Assembly (NCBI GenBank): GCA_023145555.1
Contig: JAGLDO010000110.1
Coordinates: 1-23,484 of the forward strand
DNA: 23,484 nucleotides
Source of the DNA: Bacteroidales bacterium
GTDB taxonomy: Bacteria; Bacteroidota; Bacteroidia; Bacteroidales; B39-G9
Reading direction: 5' to 3'
The notes under the pieces are model-generated. The model was given only the letters and a program-made list of their open reading frames with translations, was not told the origin of the DNA and made no database searches. Numbering within the stretch: the stretch's first letter is position 1; each line of letters begins with the position of its first letter. Shown here piece by piece: positions 8,424 through 16,045 of this stretch. The position numbers and the translations under genes are program-made.

Positions 8424-9224
8424 TTATTTTTTTATACAAATAATTTGATTACTATATTTTAAATTTATTGTTTTATATTTATTCCATCTAACCTGTAAAA
8501 AGCCTTTTTCATAAAGGGCTTTTAATTTAACAAATTTCTCTTCTAAGTTCTCTATCCCACCAAACAAAATAATTTGAGAACCAACTCTTGGTATAAGTTT
8601 ATATTCATTATCTTTTACATATATCTGTTCGATCTGAGAATCCCAAAATTCGTCATTATAAATAAACTTTGAGATGTTGTATATATCGCATAAGATGCAA
8701 TGTCGATTTAATTCATCATTTTTAGAAGAAGAAAGAATATCGGTAGAATAATTTAATTGATAAGGCTCGTTAATATCTCCATTTACAACAAGCACTCTAG
8801 CTGTGTAATTATTTGAGAGAGGCATTAAAGCTCCTTGTTCATCGATATAATAGCTTTCGTTATTAAAATTAATTATTCTAACAATTGGTGTTCTTTGTTC
8901 AATATCTATTTTTAAAATTCCGTTAATTGTTCGATAAACTTCCGATTTCTTTATTGAAGGATTATTATTAATCAATTCCTCTAAATAAGCCAAATTAATG
9001 CTATCAAATGGGTAACCTAATAATTTACCTCCTTTATCATAAATCATAGAAATCACATCGTCTTCTTTAATAAAATGATTTTGCGAATCATCAACAATAG
9101 CTACTTCAACTGAGCTGCAATGGATCTGTTCTTCTTTTTCAGAAACAAAACTTAATGCAATTACCAGATAAGTAATTATTGATAACCAAATTATTATTTC
9201 TTTTATTTTTTTAAATTGATTCAT
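8424..9224 (-). CDS. ftsQ: Cell division protein FtsQ/DivIB
   Basis: The product has 266 residues: a short cytoplasmic N-terminus (MNQFKKIKE), one transmembrane helix (about 10-27, IIIWLSIITYLVIALSFV), then a periplasmic region with a POTRA-like part (about 38-110, including EDDVISMIYDKGGKLLGYPFD and LEELINNNPSIKKSEVYR) and a beta domain with the typical DIEQRTPIVRI and SYYIDEQGALMPLS segments. FtsQ scaffolds the FtsQLB divisome subcomplex in the periplasm. Sequence conservation in this family is low; the call rests on topology, the EQRTPIVRI/YYIDEQG pattern and the position between murC and ftsA. The gap from murC is 65 bases and holds only AT-rich sequence. Confidence 0.93.
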   Translation of the reverse strand: MNQFKKIKEIIIWLSIITYLVIALSFVSEKEEQIHCSSVEVAIVDDSQNHFIKEDDVISMIYDKGGKLLGYPFDSINLAYLEELINNNPSIKKSEVYRTINGILKIDIEQRTPIVRIINFNNESYYIDEQGALMPLSNNYTARVLVVNGDINEPYQLNYSTDILSSSKNDELNRHCILCDIYNISKFIYNDEFWDSQIEQIYVKDNEYKLIPRVGSQIILFGGIENLEEKFVKLKALYEKGFLQVRWNKYKTINLKYSNQIICIKK

Positions 9225-9289
9225 TTATTATCTAAAAAAAAACAATTATTTATTCATTCATTCTAATTAATAATACTAAACATAAAACA

Positions 9290-10672
9290 TCAACACTTAG
9301 TTTCTAAATATTCTTTAATCGGTTGAACTAATCGGTCGATATCTCCTGCACCAAGTGTTAAAATAACCTGAGAATCTTGTTTTCTTAAAATATTTATTAA
9401 TTCACTTTTTGAGCATAGAATTTTATTTTCAATGTTAACTTTATCAAAAATTATTTTTGAACTAACACCCTGTATAGGCATCTCTCGAGCCGGATAAATA
9501 TCAAGCAAAATTAAACAATCGAGCAATTCTAAACTTTTGGCAAAATCTGCTGCAAAATCACGAGTTCGTGAATATAAATGTGGCTGAAAAATTCCTGTTA
9601 TTTTTTTATCGAGAAATAGTTCTCTCGCTGAAGAAATAGCCGCTTTTAATTCCTTTGGATGATGAGCATAATCGTCAATATATACTAAATTATTTGTCTT
9701 AATAATATAATTAAAACGACGCTTTACTCCTTTTGAATTAGCTAGTGCATCTCTAATGTTTTTTTCTTCAACACCCAATAAATAAGCAACAGCAAAAGCT
9801 GCTATTGAATTCTCAACATTAAACAAGCCGGGCATTCCTATCTCAACATCTTTAAAAATTTTGCCAGAACTAACAATATCTACATAATAAATACCATTGC
9901 TTAAATTAATTTTATTTGCATAAAAATCAGCTTCCTCATTTAACGAGTATGTATATTTTTTTACTCCTTTGTTTAATTCACCTCTGAGATCAAGTCCTTT
10001 CTTAATGAGCAATTTACCATTTTCTTTTATTTGCTTAATAAATTGAACAAAAGATGCATTTAAATTTTTCTCATCTCCATAAATATCAAGATGATCGGCA
10101 TCAACAGAAGTTACAACAGCAAAATAAGGGAATAATTGAAGAAATGATTTATCGAACTCATCAGCCTCAACTACAACTAAATTACTTTTACTTGACAATA
10201 ATAAATTACTATTGTAATTATTTGAAATGCCACCTAAAAATGCGCTACAATCAAGTTTCGATTGTTTAAGAATATGAGCAATTAATGTAGAGACAGTTGT
10301 TTTACCATGAGTACCGGCAACAGCAACTCCCTGTTTGTTGTTAGAGATTAAACCAAGAATTTTTGAGCGCTTGTATATCTGAAAATTATTTTTTTTAAAA
10401 TAATTATATTCAAAATTATTCTTAGGGATTGCCGGTGTATATATTATCAAAGTACTGTTAATGTCTGTTTTATATAATTTGGGGATATTCGTGACATTAT
10501 CATCAAAATGAATATTAATATCCTCATTAATTAACTCATCGGTTAATGGCGATGGTGTTTTGTCGTAGCCGGCAACATTTAAGTTTAAGGACTTAAAATA
10601 TCGAGCAATGGCACTCATACCAATACCACCAATACCAATTAAATAAACATTATGTATACTATTTATATTCAT
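9290..10672 (-). CDS. murC: UDP-N-acetylmuramate--L-alanine ligase MurC
   Basis: The product has 460 residues from the ATG at 10672; a TTG two codons upstream (10678) is possible but less likely. MurC joins L-Ala to UDP-MurNAc with ATP in the cytoplasm, the first peptide-stem step. It carries the N-terminal UDP-binding Rossmann motif YLIGIGGIGMSAIARYF (about 10-26), the ATP P-loop GTHGKTT (120-126), VVVEADEFDKSF, DADHLDIYGD, and the C-terminal DDYAHHPKEL and FQPHLYSRT. The His in the P-loop and EADEFD are typical of MurC rather than MurD, MurE or Mpl. Its length fits the family. It begins 6 bases after the murG stop, so the two are co-translated neighbours. Confidence 0.97.
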   Translation of the reverse strand: MNINSIHNVYLIGIGGIGMSAIARYFKSLNLNVAGYDKTPSPLTDELINEDINIHFDDNVTNIPKLYKTDINSTLIIYTPAIPKNNFEYNYFKKNNFQIYKRSKILGLISNNKQGVAVAGTHGKTTVSTLIAHILKQSKLDCSAFLGGISNNYNSNLLLSSKSNLVVVEADEFDKSFLQLFPYFAVVTSVDADHLDIYGDEKNLNASFVQFIKQIKENGKLLIKKGLDLRGELNKGVKKYTYSLNEEADFYANKINLSNGIYYVDIVSSGKIFKDVEIGMPGLFNVENSIAAFAVAYLLGVEEKNIRDALANSKGVKRRFNYIIKTNNLVYIDDYAHHPKELKAAISSARELFLDKKITGIFQPHLYSRTRDFAADFAKSLELLDCLILLDIYPAREMPIQGVSSKIIFDKVNIENKILCSKSELINILRKQDSQVILTLGAGDIDRLVQPIKEYLETKC

Positions 10673-10678
10673 CTGCAA

Positions 10679-11788
10679 CTAATCAATCATTTTTAAAATT
10701 TCATTTGCAATAATCTCATCAGAATTAATAACAGCTAGTTTTGAAATATTTTCTGATAAGTTATTCATTTTTTCAGTATCATTAATTAAACTTAAAGCTT
10801 TGTCGGCAAGCATTTCTTTTGCTTGATTATCTTTTATTAACACAGCTGCATTTTTATCTGCCAAAGCAATTGCATTTTTTGTTTGATGGTCTTCTGCAAC
10901 ATTTGGTGAGGGAATTAATATTACAGGTTTCTTCACCAAACATAATTCAGAAATGGTTCCTGCGCCGGCTCTTGAAATAATAACATCTGCTACAGCATAA
11001 GCATAATCCATTTTTGTAATAAAATCATAAATTTTAATTTTCTTATCTTTATTATCATATCTTAATAATTCAAATTTTGCTTTTTCGAAGAAATTTTTTC
11101 CTGTTTGCCAAATAAGTTGAACGCCACTTCTAAAATATCTATCTAAATCTTGTGAAACACTCTGATTAATGGTCAAAGCCCCTAGACTACCTCCAATTAT
11201 TAAAACAACTTTCGATTTATTGTTTAAATTAAAATATTTATATGCCTCATCTTTTTTATTATTAATGTCTAATAAGTCTTTACGGATAGGGTTTCCTGTA
11301 AATAGTATTTTTTGTTTCGGGAAAAATTTATCCATATTTTGATATGCTACACAAATTTTATTAACTCTTTTGGCAAGCAATTTATTGGTTACTCCTGCAT
11401 ACGAATTTTGTTCTTGTATTAAGGTTGGAATTCTTTTTTTTGAAGCAACATAAAGTAATGGACCACTTGCATAACCTCCAACGCCAACTGCTATATCAGG
11501 CTTAAATGAATTAATTATTCTTTTCGATTTTAAAATACTTATTAATAACTTAAAGAAAAAAGTAATATTTTTAAAAGTAATTCGTCGTTGAAATCCACTA
11601 ATAGGAAGTCCAACAATTTTGTAACCTGCATCAGGAACTCTTTGCATTTCCATTTTGCTTTTTGCACCAACAAAAAGAATCTCAATATTTTTATCTATTC
11701 TTTTCAGAGCATTAGCAATTGAAATTGCAGGAAAGATATGTCCTCCTGTACCACCACCACTAATAATTATTTTTTTATTCTTCCTCAT
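10679..11788 (-). CDS. murG: UDP-GlcNAc:lipid I GlcNAc transferase MurG
   Basis: The product has 369 residues. MurG adds GlcNAc to lipid I to give lipid II on the cytoplasmic face of the membrane. It is a GT28/GT-B-fold enzyme: the N-terminal glycine-rich loop GGGTGGHIFPA (11-21), VGVGGYASGPLLY, QEQNSYAGVTNK, a second glycine loop IIGGSLGALTINQSV, IWQTGK, and the UDP-GlcNAc-binding region SRAGAGTISELCLVKKPVI followed by PNVAEDHQTKNA. All the invariant segments are present. The ATG overlaps the last 14 bases of ftsW, which suggests translational coupling, and murC follows after a 6-base gap. Confidence 0.97.
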   Translation of the reverse strand: MRKNKKIIISGGGTGGHIFPAISIANALKRIDKNIEILFVGAKSKMEMQRVPDAGYKIVGLPISGFQRRITFKNITFFFKLLISILKSKRIINSFKPDIAVGVGGYASGPLLYVASKKRIPTLIQEQNSYAGVTNKLLAKRVNKICVAYQNMDKFFPKQKILFTGNPIRKDLLDINNKKDEAYKYFNLNNKSKVVLIIGGSLGALTINQSVSQDLDRYFRSGVQLIWQTGKNFFEKAKFELLRYDNKDKKIKIYDFITKMDYAYAVADVIISRAGAGTISELCLVKKPVILIPSPNVAEDHQTKNAIALADKNAAVLIKDNQAKEMLADKALSLINDTEKMNNLSENISKLAVINSDEIIANEILKMID

Positions 11789-12935
11789 CAGCTAAAATTA
11801 AATCATCTGTTTCTTGAACTTTTCGACTAACGCTTAGAACAATTCCCATTGCAATACTTGTAAATATTATTGATGTTCCTCCCATGCTAACAAAAGGCAG
11901 TGTTTGACCTGTAACCGGGAAAATATTTACAGCAACGGCCATATTTATCATTGCCTGAAATACGATGCTAAATGTTAATCCAATAACTAAAAAAGCAGGA
12001 AAAGTTCTTTCACATTTTTTAAGTATAACTCCTGCACGATATAATAAGATTATATATAATAATAATACAAAAAAGCCTCCAATAAAACCATATTCCTCAA
12101 TTATTATTGCATAAATAAAATCTGAATAAGGATGTGGTAAAAAATTTCGTTGTGTGCTATGTCCGGGTCCTTTTCCAAACACACCTCCTGTAACAATTGC
12201 TATTTTTGATTGATTAGTTTGATAATTACCGTCATTCTCACTTTTGTCTGTAAAATTCTCAATTCTTTTTTTCCAAGTATCAACTCTACCATGATTAGGA
12301 GAATTAATAGCAATAGCAACAAAAACAGCAAACAACACAGCTCCAATACTAATCAAGCCAAATAAATATTTCAAGCTAATTCGACCAACAAACATTAATA
12401 TTAATGATGTTGCAAATAAAATTGCTGCTGTAGAAAAATTAGCCGGTAATATTAAACCACAAACAATGATGATTGGTAATACGACCGGTTTAAAAGCCTT
12501 TTTGAAATCTTTAATATGCTCTTGTTTACTCGACAATAATCTTGCGATGTAAATAATTAGTGCAAATTTTGCCAAATCGGAAGTTTGAAAAGATAAACCT
12601 ATGCCAGGTAATGTTATCCAACGAGATGCTTGATTAAGACTTATTCCTTTAAACAAAGTAAAAACTAATAAAGGAATTGTAATGTATAATAGTAGTTTTG
12701 ATATTAAATAATAATATTTATATGAAATTGTATGAAACAAATAAGTAATTCCTAATCCAAAAATTAAAAATATTGTGTGCCTTAGAAAATAATAAGTTGT
12801 GTTACCCCCCATTTTCCTATAAGCAAGAGTTCCTGTTGAACTGTACACAGCCAATATAGAAAATATACTCAATATGAATATCACAACCCATATTACAGCA
12901 TCTCCTTTAAAATATTTTGAAAGTTTTTCTTTCAT
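11775..12935 (-). CDS. ftsW: Septal peptidoglycan polymerase FtsW (SEDS family)
   Basis: The product has 386 residues with about ten hydrophobic helices. FtsW is the SEDS-family glycosyltransferase that polymerises lipid II at the septum together with its partner transpeptidase FtsI (also in this cluster). Conserved features are FSILAVYSSTGTLAYR in the first helix-loop, ASRWITLPGIGLSFQTSDLAKFALIIY, LPANFSTAAIL, the large extracytoplasmic loop with GGVFGKGPGHSTQRNFLP and HPYSDFIYAIIIEEYGFIG (the Asp after the second HP-Y-S is the expected catalytic Asp), and GQTLPFVSMGGTS near the C-terminus. It ends in an acidic tail (DDLILADEEE). FtsW is preferred over RodA because of its place inside the dcw cluster. 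Confidence 0.95.
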   Translation of the reverse strand: MKEKLSKYFKGDAVIWVVIFILSIFSILAVYSSTGTLAYRKMGGNTTYYFLRHTIFLIFGLGITYLFHTISYKYYYLISKLLLYITIPLLVFTLFKGISLNQASRWITLPGIGLSFQTSDLAKFALIIYIARLLSSKQEHIKDFKKAFKPVVLPIIIVCGLILPANFSTAAILFATSLILMFVGRISLKYLFGLISIGAVLFAVFVAIAINSPNHGRVDTWKKRIENFTDKSENDGNYQTNQSKIAIVTGGVFGKGPGHSTQRNFLPHPYSDFIYAIIIEEYGFIGGFFVLLLYIILLYRAGVILKKCERTFPAFLVIGLTFSIVFQAMINMAVAVNIFPVTGQTLPFVSMGGTSIIFTSIAMGIVLSVSRKVQETDDLILADEEE

Positions 12936-13004
12936 TTATTTATATTAAAAAGCTCTCTCACAGCTTATATTAATTAGCTAAAACTAATTCTTGATAATGA
13001 ATAA

Positions 13005-14354
13005 CTATAAATCTCTAACCGAATTTTTGAATTTTCTTCCTCTATCTTCATAGTTGTCAAACAAATCGAAACTGGCACAAGCAGGCGAAAGTAAAACAAC
13101 TTCTCCTTTTTCAGCAAGGTAATAAGCAGCACTAACAGCTTCCTCAACTGAAGATGTGTCAACAATTGTTTCAGCAAATTCCGAAAAAGCCTTATGTATC
13201 TTTTTATTATCAACACCAAGACAAACAATTGCTTTCACTTTACTTTTTACTAAATCGGTTAATATTGAATAATCATTACCTTTGTCTATTCCTCCGACAA
13301 TCCAAACAATTGGTTTTGTCATTGTTTCGAGAGCATACCATGTTGAGTTAACATTAGTAGCTTTAGAATCGTTAATGAATTCAATTCCATGAACTTTAAT
13401 CACAGGTTCAAGCCGATGTTCAACACCTTGAAAATCAGCCAAACTTTCTCTAATAATTTCTTTCCTTATTTTCAAAACTTTACCTGTTAATCCGGCAGCC
13501 ATTGAATTATAAGTATTGTGCTTTCCTTGTAAAGCTAAATCTTGTATCGACATGATAAAATTATTATTAGTCATATTAATTATAATATTATTATTTTCAA
13601 CATAAGCACCATTCTCATCTTTATTACTAAGAGAAAATGGCAATTTATTTGTATTTATATTTCGCTTATTTAATCCATTAGTAACGACCTCATCATCAGA
13701 ACAATATATTAAATAATCATTCGGAGTAAGATTTTGTGTAATACGAAATTTTGAGTTAACATAATTCTGAAACACATTATCGTACCTGTTAAGATGATCG
13801 GGTGTAATATTCATTATTATTGCAACATCAGGTTTAAATTCATACATTCCGTCAAGCTGAAAACTGCTTAGTTCAACAACATAATAATTGAAAGAATTTT
13901 GTGCAACCTGTAAAGCAAAACTTTTTCCTACATTTCCTGCAACACCAACATTTAATCCTGCTTTTTTCAACAAATGATAAATCATTAATGTTGTTGTTGT
14001 TTTTCCATTGCTGCCTGTTACACAAATCATTTTAGCATTTGTATATGAGCCGGCAAATTCAATTTCTGAAATTATTTTTATTTTTTTATCAACAATCTTT
14101 TTAATAATGGGAACATTTTCAGGAATACCCGGACTTTTAATAATCAAATCTGCATTTAAAATAAAAATTTCGGTATGCCCACCTTCTTCCCAATCAATAT
14201 CATTATTAATAAGAAGGTCTTTATACTTTTGGCTAATGCTTCCATTATCAGAAACAAAAACCTCAAAGTTCTTTGATTTTGCTAGAATGGCAGATCCAAC
14301 ACCGCTTTCGCCGGCGCCTAATATAACAATTCTATTTTTATTCGTTTTCAGCAA
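13005..14354 (-). CDS. murD: UDP-MurNAc-L-alanine--D-glutamate ligase MurD (TTG start)
   Basis: The product has 449 residues. MurD adds D-Glu to UDP-MurNAc-L-Ala. Motifs are the N-terminal RIVILGAGESGVGSAILA (8-25), KSPGIPENVPI, the P-loop CVTGSNGKTTTT (111-122), VELSSFQLDGM, MNITPDHLNRYDN, GVEHRLEPV, FINDSKATN, and the C-terminal LLSPACASFDLFDNYEDRG, which is typical of MurD. There is no ATG in frame between the upstream stop (TAG at 14364-14366) and the Rossmann motif; the only usual start is TTG at 14354-14352, 5 bases after the mraY stop. That start puts the protein at normal family length. A 69-base AT-rich gap follows before ftsW. Confidence 0.96.
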   Translation of the reverse strand: MLKTNKNRIVILGAGESGVGSAILAKSKNFEVFVSDNGSISQKYKDLLINNDIDWEEGGHTEIFILNADLIIKSPGIPENVPIIKKIVDKKIKIISEIEFAGSYTNAKMICVTGSNGKTTTTLMIYHLLKKAGLNVGVAGNVGKSFALQVAQNSFNYYVVELSSFQLDGMYEFKPDVAIIMNITPDHLNRYDNVFQNYVNSKFRITQNLTPNDYLIYCSDDEVVTNGLNKRNINTNKLPFSLSNKDENGAYVENNNIIINMTNNNFIMSIQDLALQGKHNTYNSMAAGLTGKVLKIRKEIIRESLADFQGVEHRLEPVIKVHGIEFINDSKATNVNSTWYALETMTKPIVWIVGGIDKGNDYSILTDLVKSKVKAIVCLGVDNKKIHKAFSEFAETIVDTSSVEEAVSAAYYLAEKGEVVLLSPACASFDLFDNYEDRGRKFKNSVRDL

Positions 14355-14359
14355 AATGT

Positions 14360-15607
14360 TTATCTAATTTTTAAAGTAACAATAGTAACAACAGCGAGCA
14401 AAATACCAATTATCCAAAAACGAGTAACAATTTTCGATTCGTGATACCCTAGCTTTTGATAATGATGATGCAAAGGAGCCATTAAAAAAATACGTTTGCC
14501 CTGACCTGATTTTCTTTTAGTATATTTAAAATATCCCACCTGCATTATCACAGACAAACTCTCGACAAAAAACACACCACATAAAATTGGAATAAGTAAT
14601 TCTTTATGAATAATGATTGCAAAAACAGCAATTATTCCACCAATAGACAGACTTCCGGTATCGCCCATAAAAACCTGAGCAGGGTATGAATTATACCACA
14701 AAAAACCAATTGCAGCACCAATAAAAGCACTTGAAAAAACAACCAATTCTCCAGCATTTGGAATATACATAATATCAAGATATTCTGAATAAATAACGTG
14801 CCCTGACAAATATGCAAGTATACCCAAAGTAACACCAATAATAGCAGAAGAACCGGTGGCTAAACCATCGAGACCATCGGTCATATTAGCACTATTTGAA
14901 ACCGCAGTAATAATAAAAATAACTGCTATAGCAAAAACAAGCCAAGCCCATTTTTGCGAAGCTTTTTTTCCTAAAAAGGAAACTAAAAACGCATAATCAC
15001 CTTCGTTATGTTTAAAAAACGGAATTGTTGTTTTTGTCGATTTAATATCACGTGAAACAAATTCTTCATTTTTATTAATTTGACTAACATTCTCTACAAT
15101 ATTAGTACTTGGCGTCTCAATTTTAACTTTTTCTCTAATAACAGCATCGTCACTAAAATAAAGTGTTAAAGCAACAATTACACCTAGAATAATTTGTCCT
15201 AAAATTTTGAATTTACCAGCCAAACCCTCTTTGTTCTTCTTAAACACTTTAATATAATCGTCGATGAAGCCAATAAAGCCTAGCCATACTGTAGTAATAA
15301 TCATTAAAATGATATAGATATTATCTAATTTTGCAAATAATAATGTTGGGATAAGAATTGAAGCAATAATAATTAAGCCACCCATTGTAGGAGTCCCTTT
15401 CTTTTGCATTTGTCCTTCAAGACCTAAATCACGAATTGTTTCACCAATTTGTTGTCGCTGTAATAATCTAATAATTTTCTTGCCGTATAGCAACGAAACT
15501 ATTAATGAAGTAATAATTGCCAAAGACGAACGGAATGATATATATTGAAACATTCCGGCACCAGGGAAATTTAATTTGTCTAAATAATCGAAAATATAAT
15601 AAAACAT
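14360..15607 (-). CDS. mraY: Phospho-MurNAc-pentapeptide translocase MraY
   Basis: The product has 415 residues with about ten membrane helices. MraY moves phospho-MurNAc-pentapeptide from UDP to undecaprenyl phosphate, making lipid I. Diagnostic segments are KKGTPTMGGL (69-78), FIDDYIKVFKKNKEGLAGKFK with the Asp pair 116-117, NSANMTDGLDGLATG (about 238-252), YPAQVFMGDTGSLSIGG, and the HHH motif in MAPLHHHYQKLG. It is about 55 residues longer than E. coli MraY (360). The extra is a hydrophilic segment at about 152-218 between two helices; such an insert is usual in Bacteroidota homologues. The gene starts with ATG just upstream of the four-helix-bundle locus and is followed by murD after 5 bases. 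Confidence 0.97.
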   Translation of the reverse strand: MFYYIFDYLDKLNFPGAGMFQYISFRSSLAIITSLIVSLLYGKKIIRLLQRQQIGETIRDLGLEGQMQKKGTPTMGGLIIIASILIPTLLFAKLDNIYIILMIITTVWLGFIGFIDDYIKVFKKNKEGLAGKFKILGQIILGVIVALTLYFSDDAVIREKVKIETPSTNIVENVSQINKNEEFVSRDIKSTKTTIPFFKHNEGDYAFLVSFLGKKASQKWAWLVFAIAVIFIITAVSNSANMTDGLDGLATGSSAIIGVTLGILAYLSGHVIYSEYLDIMYIPNAGELVVFSSAFIGAAIGFLWYNSYPAQVFMGDTGSLSIGGIIAVFAIIIHKELLIPILCGVFFVESLSVIMQVGYFKYTKRKSGQGKRIFLMAPLHHHYQKLGYHESKIVTRFWIIGILLAVVTIVTLKIR

Positions 15608-15619
15608 AAAATTTGAATG

Positions 15620-15651
15620 TTAGATTGTTATATTGCTAAATTGTTAATTTT
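15620..15651 (-). repeat. Degenerate array of the 8-base repeat TTAAATTG (mraY side)
   Basis: On the plus strand the units are TTAGATTG (15620-15627), TTATATTG (15628-15635), CTAAATTG (15636-15643) and TTAATTTT (15644-15651). The stretch 15625-15645 matches the reverse complement of 16020-16040 at 19 of 21 positions, so the two arrays form an inverted pair around the four-helix-bundle gene. The ancestral C-terminal codons and TAG stop of that gene's extended frame lie in this array. Confidence 0.7.
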
Positions 15652-16013
15652 TCATTTGTAAATTTTATTAATGAATTCAATTCCTTAGGAAGTTATTTCA
15701 GTTGTGTAAAAATATGATTATACTCATCCTCATCAAGTAATTTCCTAATTTTTGATTTTTCATTCCAATCAAAAGATTCCCAAATAGATCCCATACTATA
15801 CCTATAAAACTTGATTTTATTTTTTTTACCATATCGTCCAAAACCTTCAGATATATTTGCAGGAATTGAATCGGCTGCTCTTACAAATTGATTTCCAACT
15901 GTATCTTTTGCAAACCATTCCCATTTTATAACTATATTCCACACATAATTTGATAAATTAAATGCAATTTTATAAGCATTTACATCATTTAACTTTAAAT
16001 ATTTTTTATCCAT
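15636..16013 (-). pseudogene. Four-helix-bundle protein (S23 family), cut by an in-frame TAA
   Basis: From ATG 16013 the frame gives 106 residues to TAA at 15695-15693. It matches the four-helix-bundle family related to the 23S rRNA intervening-sequence protein: AYKIAFNLSNYVW, then the core FVRAADSIPANISEGFGR (43-60), then FYRYSMGSIWESFDWNEKSK and LLDEDEYNHIF. Family members usually carry a fourth helix after this. Reading straight on past the TAA gives LPKELNSLIKFTNEKLTI and then TAG at 15638-15636. This is just what the missing helix should look like, so one substitution (for example GAA to TAA) explains the stop. The 106-residue product may still be made; no function is known for the family. 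It is the only gene here unrelated to wall synthesis, and sits between murE and mraY with a repeat array on each side. The spans given include the tail; the shortened CDS is 15693-16013. Confidence 0.75.
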
Positions 16014-16020
16014 TGACACA

Positions 16021-16045
16021 ACAATTTAACAATTTAACAATTTAA
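16021..16045 (+). repeat. Three tandem copies of ACAATTTA (murE side)
   Basis: ACAATTTA is repeated at 16021-16028, 16029-16036 and 16037-16044, plus one further A. The reverse complement is TTAAATTG. The murE stop codon (16034-16036) and its final Leu-Asn-Cys codons lie inside the array, and the four-helix-bundle ATG is 7 bases beyond it. It is the inverted partner of the degenerate array at 15620-15651. Confidence 0.85.

Noticed and set aside
12950..12966. AAGCT...AGCTT dyad followed by a short T-run (minus strand) between murD and ftsW, possible internal terminator
   Set aside because: The stem is only 5 bp with a 7-base loop and the T-run is short; it lies within an essential operon, so a real terminator is unlikely.
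12974..13228. Minus-strand 84-residue ORF overlapping the 3' end of murD
   Set aside because: It lies in another frame of murD, which has every family motif to its C-terminus; the composition of the short ORF is Leu/Ile-rich, as expected from AT-rich out-of-frame reading.
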